Of a stretch of 39,945 nucleotides of DNA, positions 31,663 to 39,945 are shown piece by piece. The notes beneath the pieces were generated by a model, which did not search any database, was not told where the DNA came from, and saw only the letters and a program-made list of their open reading frames with translations. Each line of letters starts with the position of its first letter. Position 1 is the first letter of the stretch. The stretch is from positions 1,300,372 through 1,340,316 of the forward strand of contig ML976985.1 in NCBI GenBank assembly GCA_010015675.1, in the 5' to 3' direction. This DNA is from Byssothecium circinans (taxonomy: Eukaryota; Ascomycota; Dothideomycetes; Pleosporales; Massarinaceae). Both the position numbers and the translations under genes were made by a program.

Positions 31663-32618
31663 CTGAGATGAGTCGGCAGCGGAGGCTCATGCTCGTGCTC
31701 GACGCTCTGCCGAGGTGCCTTGTTAGTGTTGGTTGTATCTAGCCGCGTCGCAGTCCCGATGTCGATATTGACATCCAGGCATGCATACGTCGAGAAAGTG
31801 AGAAGTGAGGTGCATGGGTGGCATTGCCAAGTTTTTCGGCCATCGCGCTAGTGCTAGCTCCCTCCCAGCGGCCCGTGCCCGTTGTTGACAACACACATAT
31901 CAACCGTGCCCCTCAGCGCCCTCCTCACCGCATCGCCTTTCATCCCACCACAGACGCGACCCTCATGCACTTTGTAATCATCCCTATCTCGGCTCTCTGC
32001 GAGGCCCGGCGCCTGGGGGAGAGGCTCTGTACGACCAACCGAATGGCTCCACGCACGCACACCAACCTTCATGCACAGGGGCCCAATGTCGAATCCGCCT
32101 CGCCCAGCGGCTTTCATGCTCGTTGGAGGTGGTAGAGTGTAGTAGATCTGCATCTCTTCGTCGAGCCACTGCCATGTCTCTATTGTTGCTGCAATTTTCC
32201 ATTCAGTCGTGGATGCGTGGCGCGTCAAGGGAAATACTTACAGCACTCGGGTGAGGCTTGGGACACGTGCCGCCTACCCACACTCAGACGCTGCAGGCAT
32301 TTCGACAGGGCCTATATTAGTCTGCTACCGCCGATATGCACCTCTCGCCTGCTGGCGCTTGCCCATTGGACGGACCCGCGTTTCCAGTTCGTGTCGTCCT
32401 ATGCACGGTAAAGAATGCTGCCTGCAAGTATGCGTATGACCCTGTATATAGCCCCAAATCACTCTGTTTTTCTTTCTCTATACATGTTCTCACACCATTG
32501 TGCCACGCAAGCAAACGTTCTGCCTCACCTTCGCGCGCTTTCCGAGTCCTTTTGCAGTGCAAAACATTCTTTAACTAGCAGCGCGCCGCTATAAACAGGG
32601 AGCACAGCAGTCTTCAAC
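31663..32618. promoter_or_regulatory. Divergent RAD17/coiled-coil gene promoter region
   Basis: 956 bp between divergent ATGs. A TATAAA at 32590-32595 lies only 24 bp before the ATG at 32619, too close for a normal TATA-directed start. No gene is supported inside. Confidence 0.45.
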
Positions 32619-35600
32619 ATGGCGAAGAAGAAAAACAAGAAGACTCCGAAACAGATGGACTGGACCTCCCCACCGCCCAGCCCAAAACGAGCTCCCGAAG
32701 AGTCCGTCCCTGCAGTCCCGACTGCATTGCCGCTGTCCGAAGAGACAACAGAACCCACCCTCACCGCGTCGACGCCAGAGGACTCCACACAGCCATTAGA
32801 CGATCTAGACCAGGCGAAGATCGCCGAAAAGACGGTAGAGGAGCCCACTCAAGAACCCACCCCACCCGCGTCAGCCACTGAGGATATTCTCAACAAAGAG
32901 CATCTTGCTCCTCCTTCCCCTCCCCAGAGCGAGGAACAAAATCCTCCGGCAGAGGAGGAGAAAACTGAGCAGGCTGCCGAAGCCGTTGAAGACGATATCC
33001 CAGACGACTGGGGCCTTGACGAGGAACCTCCGAGTGCAGAACCAGTGCCTGAACAGACCACTAAACCTGCGAGCGAAGAGCCGCCCGCAACGACAGACTC
33101 TGTGCCTCCTGAGTCTGAACAACCCGAAGACGTTTCTGAGGCTATAGCTCCGGAAGCTCCAGAAGCCCCCGTCCAAGAGCAGCCTCCGCCGGCAGCAGAA
33201 GAGAAGGCAGCGGAGCTTGTTGATCCTGAAGAAGTCAAGAAGGAAGAAGTAGAGATCGGGTCTGCGCCAACAGCAGACTCAACGCCGAAAGCGGAAGAGA
33301 TAGTTGAAGTAGTCAAGACTCCAGAATCTGCACCTGAAGAGATAATAGAGGAGACCAAGGAACCTGAATCAACACCACAAGCCGTCGACACTGTCGAACC
33401 TCCTGCTCCTCTCGAAGTGCTGGAACCTGCTACCGAAGCACCCACAGCAGCTCCAGAACCCGTTGTCGAAGCTCCAGAAGCACCCAATACAACTACCAAA
33501 GCACCTGTCGCCCCTGAGAGACCGCTTGAAGACCCCGTCTTCCCACCCGTCGAAGCGAAGAGCCCCACTGTAAGGGCTGTATCTCCGATTCCGCCTGAAG
33601 CTGTATCCAACTCTCCTCGATCTATCGCTACAGAGCGTCCGTCCGTATCCACAGCTTACCCAAGGTCACCGCCCAAGCCTGCGGCTATCAACCAGATCAT
33701 CGAAGACAGTAGACCACCGGCGGCACCATCTCCTCCGGTAACCCGAGCTAGACTGCGACACAACAACACATCTGCATTCGAGACCGACGACGAAGACGAC
33801 TCGGCTCTGATACACCCGAGATTGAGAGGAGAAGCGCTGTCCCGTGATTCTTCGCGAGGGGCAACTTACCCGCCGGCACAACACTCGCGTTCTCTGTTCG
33901 CGTCCCGTGTGCCTGTCGACCACTACTCGAATCCCCAGCCGCCACCACCTCCACCTCCACCCGGTTACCACCATCCCCGGTACTATCCTCCCGCGGCCCC
34001 TCCATACTATCACGGCCCAAGTCACATGAGCCAGCCTGGATATCCCCAGCATTCATCTTACGGACCCCCATCGCATGCATCGCATGCGTCACACACGTCG
34101 CACTCCTCCTCACCGTATCAAGAATCTTGGAACCAGTCACCTCATTACAATCCATACGGAGGAAGCCCACCGCACCGCCATGATTCCTTAGGTTCAAGAG
34201 AGTACGGAGGACTAGCTGCTATCGAGAACGGATCAATCGACGATGATACCGACGTCTTCTCTCGCATAAGCCAGGCTATTCCGGATCTCCACGTACTTTT
34301 GGCAAAGTACAAAGAAACTCACGGACAGCTGAGCGTACGAGAGGACCTACTTCGCCGAGCAGACGCAGAGCAGCAAGAGAGGCTGCGCACCAAGGATCAA
34401 GAAATCTACAGCTTGAGAGATAGGCTGTCTCTTTTGGAGAGCAAACATCAGACGGAAGCAAGTAAGTTGCGCTTGGAGATTGGCAACATGGAAGAGCAGG
34501 TCAAGGAGTTGAAGGACCAGCTCGCCGAGACCGGCAAGTTCAAGAAGGAGGCTGATCAGTTGAGGGTTACGCTTGATACTGCAACAAAGTATTGGGAGTC
34601 GAGGCACAAGGATCTGGAGGAAGCACACTCGACGCTGCAGAAGCTGTCTGCTGAAGATGCGGCAAGGTCGCGAAAGGAGTTTGAAGAGTGGAGGTCTACT
34701 ACGACGACGAAGCACGATGCCGAGAAGATTGCCCTCGCCATACAATTTGACAAGAAGTTGAAGGAGGCTGATGTCATGGCCGAAAACCTTCGATCGGAAG
34801 CTGCCGCTGCTCATGTGAAGGAGAAGGACGAGCTTAGGTCTGAACACCAGAGGCAGCAGCGCGAGCGCGAAGCCAACTTTGACAACATGCGCAAAGAACT
34901 TGAGACCAAGCTTGGATCGGCCCAGCTTGACTGCGAGCAGGCACTTAAGCGCGAGCGCGAAGGTATGGAGGTGTGGGCGAAGGAAAGAGGCACACTCGTT
35001 CAAGCCCACCGAGAGGATATCGAGAGTTTGCGGAAGAGTTGGGATGAGCAGCGCACTCTACTTGAGGATCAGCACAAGAAGATCAAGGACGAATCCGATA
35101 AGGCCTGGATTGAGCTCAACGCCGAAACGAACCGAAAAGCCGAGGAGCGCATGGCACTGGTCGACCAGTTGACGAAAGAAAAGGATGAACTGCAGAGGCA
35201 GTACAACGAGCTTAAGTCGGAAAGCGGAAAGGAAAGGGACGTAATCAAGAGTGTTGTTGGTAACCTAGAGTCGGAAAAGGCGAGATTGGAGAGACTCATG
35301 GAGAGTTATGGGGACATTGCGGAGATCAAGAGCAAGGGTGACACCTATTAGTAAGTCTGCTTTGTAGCATCCTGTATCGCATGCAAATTGTGGTTGGGTT
35401 GGTCAAGAGTCGTTTGTCGGAAATCGTTAGCATCGTTCGCCCCTTAATGCAATCGTCTTAATGTTTTTTTACCATCGCGCCACATCCTGAACTTCGCTGA
35501 CTGTGACATGTAGTTTGGTATCGTTCACGCAACTTCAAAAGCAAATCTTGGATCTTGCAACGACGCACTTTGTGCATCTGCCAGTGTCTCCACCGCCCGA

Positions 35601-37758
35601 TGACCTGACGCAGGTGCCTTCATCGCTTCCTTCGTTCCTAGGGGAGACGTCGGCATCAAGGTATGTATACCGCTTGCTCTCAGATGGATTCTGACTTTCG
35701 TATAGGCAACTCCGCTCGGCGTATATAGCTCACACGGTATCGAAGCTTATCACCTACCGTGTCTTTGGGCCATTCCTATTCAGCCTTGGTCGTCGCTATG
35801 ACAAAGCAGACTCTCTGTTCTCATCGATGAGCTCTCACATTCGTGACAAAAGCACACGTAAAGAGGCTATTTGGCGACAGCAGACTCTACTCGCTGCATT
35901 CACAAGTTCAGGTGCGAAACAGCGGATCAACACGGCTGCCGGTACCGTGGTTGAAGAGATTGTCAATGCTATCAAGAATTTCGCAGCTCCAAAAGAAGAA
36001 GAGGCGATCAAGATCGCTGTGAAGCGCATCGTCAAACTTGCAGCAGAAACCTGGCGCTTTGCCCGCCTCGAACGCGAAATGATCACTGCCTCGATGCCCG
36101 CCCTCCATGATGAAGAGCACCAATTCACAGGTCCCGAATACTGGGCACCGTACAAGTCCGAGTCGACGCCGATCCCTTCCCTTGTAGGCACCGCTCAGCC
36201 CTCCGACGAACCGCCAAAGTTACTGCTTCGAATATTCCCCGTCGTCTACCGCGAACCCAAGCACGAGAATTTCCGTGAGTCCGACGATGACAAGCTAGAT
36301 AATGGCTGTGTATATCATCATGGTATTGCTTTGTACGATGACGCAGAATCAGTGGTTCAGAGGGCGGAGGAGCTGAAGGCAGCAGGTTTGCCTCCTATCA
36401 CCACTGCTTCTCCAACTGCTGCTGATTTCCCGCCGCCTCTGCTGCCCGCACCTAGAGAACCTGTTCCGCCGACACCTGATGTTGAGACGGCTTCCAGGAG
36501 GACGAAGACTCCTCCAATTGAGACGAAGAGACGATCCAGGTCAGAAAGATCTTCTATCGCGAAGTCCCCTACCACAGAAGCGGCGGACAAGTCCTCTCGC
36601 CGATCGTCTATTCCTCCTCCCCAACCCGCTCCCACCGAGATATCTGAAATGCCGTCCGCGCTGAAACCGTCTGTTCTCCCAAACTCCCCGGCAGTTGAAC
36701 CATCCGACAAAACGTCTCGTCGTTCTTCCGCCATTCCGCCTCTCCCCGCCCCAACTGAAATCTCCGACACCGTCTCTGCCCCAAAGCGCTCCCAGTCCAA
36801 ACGATCATCAGCCACCTACTCACGTCCACCACCCGGGCCAATCGACTACAATACCCCTAAAGACTTACCCCTTCCCGCAGCCACCGAGAGCATGGTGACC
36901 TCTCGCGGCGGCCCCGATCTACCCGAAGATAATGACTTCGAAATCCCACCCTTGCCCGCCCCAACAGAGAGCATAGCACCATCCACGCATCAGCTCCTTG
37001 CTCACGAGCTCTTGAAAGAACCTAATTCCCCAATAGCTGCGCCCACAGAGAGTGCCATCATCCCTCCATTCGCCCCGCCAGAATCATCTAAGGGTAGCGG
37101 TTCAAACCTACCCACTCCGCCGCACTCAAGAGCAAATACACCAAGCCGGCCTGTCTCCCCGCTCTTCGCTACTCTAGACGAGATCGAAACATCAGAACCC
37201 CATCAAAGCCGCGAACCTTCTTCTACCCGCACCCGGTCCCGGCGCCGATCCCGTCCTTCCGAAGACGTCGAAGCTCCCAAAGTCTCCAAGGAAAAAGAAA
37301 AAGACGTCAAGGACCGTTCCGAACGCGAACACAAGCCCCACGAGCCCACCCGTCGCACAAGCTACACGCCCAGTAACCGTACATCATCCGATAATACCAG
37401 CCTACGCACGGACAGGACCGATCGCACAGCCAGAACCGATCGCACCGACAGGTCTGAGCGTACCGACAGATCTGAGCGTTCTTCAAACAGCAAATATATG
37501 TGCGAAAGCCGCAGCGCGGCAATCAAGGGCTTGTATCCCAACAGTCCGCTTGCCGGTGTGATGAACACGTCGAGCTCAAATGGTAGCGCGAATGTGAGTC
37601 GTACGAACTCAGTGCGAAGCGGAGGGAAGAAAAGTAAGGCTGCGGAGAGTAGTAACGCTAATCAAGGGGTTAGTGATGCCGGGACTTGGGATACGAATTC
37701 TCAGAGTTTGACTAGTGTGGAGCCGAATCAGGATCCGTCGACTTTTACTAAGGGTTGA
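32619..37758 (+). CDS. Large coiled-coil protein with low-complexity arms
   Basis: Exons 32619-35350, 35514-35660 and 35706-37758 give 1643 aa; introns are 163 bp (GTAAGT..GTAG) and 45 bp (GTATGT..ATAG). Residues 1-390 are P/E/A/T-rich and acidic after a lysine-rich start (MAKKKNKKTPKQ). A P8 run and H/Y/S/P-rich stretch (about 440-530) precede a long coiled coil (about 565-910) of E/K/Q/R heptads. The two splices join IKSKGDTYYLVSFTQLQKQI and ETSASRQLRSAYIAHTVSKL, opening an alpha-helical domain to about residue 1160 with GPFLFSLGRRYDKADSLFSS and KRIVKLAAETWRFARLEREM. This domain looks well conserved in filamentous fungi, but I know no function. The last third repeats IPPLPAPTE-like units and an RTD/RSE tract. 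A cytoskeletal or scaffold role is only a guess. No membrane segment is seen. Confidence 0.85.
36601..37090. repeat. Degenerate PPLPAPTE protein repeat
   Basis: The translated sequence repeats PPPQPAPTEIS, PPLPAPTEIS, LPLPAATES, PPLPAPTES and SPIAAPTES, spaced tens of residues apart. Three are preceded by acidic or SRRSS blocks. Motif-rich linker inside the large coiled-coil protein. Confidence 0.7.
37402..37488. repeat. RTD/RSE tripeptide repeat
   Basis: Encodes RTDRTDRTARTDRTDRSERT-type tripeptides, alternating basic and acidic residues; DNA units are 9-bp or multiples, so copy changes keep frame. Confidence 0.8.
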
Positions 37759-38274
37759 TTGATTTTGTGGTTGAGTATGATTTCCCTTTAGTTCAGAGTC
37801 TTGGCTGGCTCGGTTGATGTCCTCTTGTTCTTTTATTTTTCTTCGTATACTGTCGTTGATTTCTATTTTGCAAGGCCTTTCCTTGGAGTCGTATGTTGTG
37901 TATTTCCATTTACTTGCACGGTGTAGTTGTATGTCACCTAGGGTCGTGTCTGAGGGCATTAATGGCGTCGCATTGCCGGAGCATACGAGCGTATGAGCAT
38001 GTACAAAGGGCGTTTTTCATCGTCGTTTCATTCATTGTCTTGCATAGCGACTGGGTCTCTGTTGTCTGGGGCATGGATGGTCTTATGTACACCTGTCATT
38101 TGTCATCTATGGGCGTTTGAGAACTTCCTCGGATATTGTTGCTGTTTTCCTTTTCTGACTTGTTGTATTCCATAGCTCCTGTCAACAAATTTGAGACTTT
38201 ATCGATCTAACTTGATGCTCTGCTTCAAAGTCGCTGATGAAGAAATTGAACCATCATGCCGGTCTAATTCTATT
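37759..38274. other. Convergent intergenic region
   Basis: 516 bp between the stops of the coiled-coil gene and the thiolase-like gene. T-rich on the plus strand; no gene seen. Confidence 0.5.
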
Positions 38275-39852
38275 CTACATCTTCGAGCTCTTCTCGAACA
38301 TGAAAACGCCTCTCCCTCTCCTTTCACTATCCTGCCTCACCCAACCAGACCTGCCCACTATCTCCGCAGTCGCACCAGCCATCTGCCGCAGCGTACTCTC
38401 ATCGCCATGATTAGCAAGCACTCTCTTCCCATTGCTCTTCAGCCTTGCAACGATATGGCCTCTAAGCGGCGAGCCATCTCTGTTAAACTCCACAGTATAG
38501 GTCTACACGCAGTCAGCCATCTCCCCAACGATTCCAGCCGCAACGTAATCGACATACCTCAACAACAACCTCCCCCACCGCTTCCTCGCCCACAGCAATC
38601 TCCGGCGCCGCCACATCCGTAATCTCCCTCGGTAACGGGTTCCTCTCGGGATACCTCCCATCACCTCTCGGCTCCTTCGAAAGCACAACAACATACTGAT
38701 ACGTCATCCACCCCCCATTCCCCAACACAAGCCCCCTCTTCCCCCTCCCCTTCCGAATCGCCCTCGTCATCTCCGTCAGCGCATGCATGCTGTAATTATT
38801 CCCCGCGCCCCCGAAACTCGTCAACCCGCCCAGTACCGTCAACGGCTTCGCACCATACCCCGTGATCGGCAGACCGAGATAATGCGCAGCGATTTTCGGC
38901 ACGATGGGGAAGCAGGAGTAGATGTCAAAGAGGTCGATGTCTGAGGGCGTGAGGTTGGCGAGCTCGAGCGCGGCGGAGAGAGAGCGAGAGATGCTGGGGG
39001 AGGTGTGGAAGTTCGGTCGGTGCCAGAAGTGTGTCGAGTCGCTGGTGCCGGCGCCGGCGAGGGGGTATATCCATTTCGATTCCGGGATGGAGAGGGTGCG
39101 GGCGAAGGTCGTGGTGGTGAGGATGCAGGATGCGGCGAGGTTTACGGTGTTGAATGCGTTCATTAGGAGGGGGTCTGCGGGGGATTAGCTGGTGTGTGGA
39201 GGTGGGGAGTGGGGGGAGGCGATGTATGTACAGGGGGAGCAGATCATTCTGTTGTCTTTTGTTATTGTTCCGATTATGTGTTCGTCGTCATGTTTTCCTT
39301 GGTTCCATGCATACTTGTTATTCTCGGCGATTTTGGAAAACTTGGCGTAGAGTTTTGCGCTCTCTTCATGGTTTGCTTTTAGGCTCTGTCCGCGGTGCGC
39401 TCGGAATGCGTTTTCGTACAAGGGGTACACGTGAATAGGCGCGCCGATGTCGTGGATGGCGCCGATATCTGTGGACGTGTGAGCATGCCTGAGGGATTTC
39501 CAGAGGAGGGATATGCTACTTGATCCGAGGTCTCGGTTAGTGGGCTTGAAGACGGAGTTTACGGGTTCGGAGGGTGTGGTCCAGCCTGATGGTGGAAGTT
39601 TCTTGGCTTTGGCGCAGGCGGATACTTTTATCTGTTAGTCCTGTGTGCTCCAGCAGGAGCCCTGCAGCCAGGTGATGGTGAACGCACGTGACGCCAAAGC
39701 CTCTCCTCCCGCAACAACAGCAACTTTGCACTCCCCTCTCGCTATCCTCTTTGCAGCCTCATCAAACAATTTTCCGGGCTTATCGCCTCCGTGTTCTGAA
39801 TAATACGCGTGTTTTGGCTTCACGCCTAATTTCTCTGCAAGTAAACCGGGTA
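38275..39852 (-). CDS. Thiolase-like protein (TLP1 type), 5' end outside the window
   Basis: Five exons are visible: 39852-39688, 39624-39520, 39468-39232, 39174-38558 and 38502-38275, about 450 codons with the TAG. The introns are 63, 51, 57 and 55 bp; all joins keep frame. The donor at 39519 is the weak GTAGCA. The visible start reads (L)PGLLAEKLGVKPKHAYYSEH, which in relatives lies some 80-100 residues into the protein, so the first exon or exons are missing. Later blocks are AAKRIARGECKVAVVAGGEA, GAIHDIGAPIHVYPLYENAF, DIDLFDIYSCFPIVPKIAAH and the thiolase-like GGLTSFGGAGNNYSMHALTE. The end (FNRDGSPLRGHIVARLKSNG) matches the extra C-terminal domain of TLP1. Such proteins are annotated as acetyl-CoA acetyltransferases, but their reaction is poorly known. 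No C-terminal peroxisomal SKL (ends SSKM). Confidence 0.85.
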
Positions 39853-39945
39853 CTGTGGCTCACCACCTGATGCACGGCCCCACCTCATGCACGATTTCGG
39901 ATGCCTACACCCGATTACTTTTGAGGCTCTACAACCACATATATA
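39853..39945 (-). other. Probable intron of the thiolase-like gene at the window edge
   Basis: The acceptor GAGCCACAG ends at 39853. No sequence matching the expected preceding block (family pattern PYPD before LPGLLAEK) occurs up to 39945, so the intron appears to extend to or past the edge. Confidence 0.5.

Noticed and set aside
30704..31666. A 320-codon plus-strand frame opposite RAD17
   Set aside because: Antisense shadow; RAD17 has Walker motifs and family blocks, the antisense frame has none.
32590..32595. TATAAA as the TATA box of the coiled-coil gene
   Set aside because: It is 24 bp from the ATG, which would put the transcription start at or beyond the start codon; probably a chance match.
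32849..33652. A 267-codon Ser/Gly-rich minus-strand frame opposite the coiled-coil gene
   Set aside because: It is the complement of the P/E/A/T-rich coding repeat; Ser/Gly richness follows from that composition.
1..39945. tRNA, rRNA, CRISPR array or a secondary-metabolite cluster
   Set aside because: Scanning for tRNA T-arm words (GGTTCGAATCC-like) and spaced repeats gave no candidate. The single acyltransferase-like pseudogene has no backbone enzyme, transporter or regulator beside it.

Overview
This window is nuclear DNA of a filamentous ascomycete fungus (Pezizomycotina). A Dothideomycete is my best guess, from gene style only. The signs are short GT..AG introns of about 45-160 bp with CTAAC/CTAAT-type branch sites, single-gene transcription units on both strands, mitochondrial presequences on nuclear genes, and a set of recognisable eukaryotic housekeeping proteins. 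There is no bacterial or viral signature, no CRISPR array, and I saw no tRNA or rRNA. Exon joins are inferred by hand from frame, splice signals and family knowledge.

Left third (1-10.8 kb), gene-poor. The left edge holds the first 16 codons of what looks like a pogo/Fot1-type transposase reading leftward, followed by a 17-bp-period direct repeat. One regulatory gene, a 655-aa bZIP transcription factor (3284-5347), stands between about 3.1 kb of non-coding DNA upstream and about 5.5 kb downstream. The downstream stretch carries many microsatellites, unusually often of period 5, and a strongly diverged tandem repeat of at least six copies built around a GGTTCCGATAGGTCGA core.

Middle (10.8-25 kb), compact genes. 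In order: a Sel1-repeat protein like Nif1 (-), a five-finger CCCH protein of the ZC3H3/Red5 type (-), NOC4 (-) head-to-head with ATP synthase subunit b ATP4 (+), a broken condensation/acyltransferase-like pseudogene (-), NSA2 (-) head-to-head with the mitoribosomal protein bL21m (+), and a membrane-associated alpha/beta-hydrolase-like protein (+).

Right third (25-39.9 kb). COP9 signalosome subunit 4 (-) lies head-to-head with TFIIF beta (+). Then come the checkpoint clamp loader RAD17 (-), head-to-head with a 1643-aa coiled-coil, low-complexity protein (+), and a thiolase-like TLP1-type protein (-) whose 5' end runs off the window.

The genes are mostly conserved single-copy functions: ribosome assembly (NOC4, NSA2), mitochondrial energy and translation (ATP4, bL21m), transcription and RNA control (TFIIF beta, bZIP, ZC3H3-like) and protein turnover or checkpoint (CSN4, RAD17). 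They do not form a pathway cluster. The least ordinary items are the diverged tandem repeat and microsatellite-rich island, a perfect 16-bp palindrome in the NSA2/bL21m shared promoter, the bZIP with a membrane-like segment, the multiply broken acyltransferase, and a C-rich to G-rich switch along the coding strand seen in several genes. I found no clear new multi-gene system.
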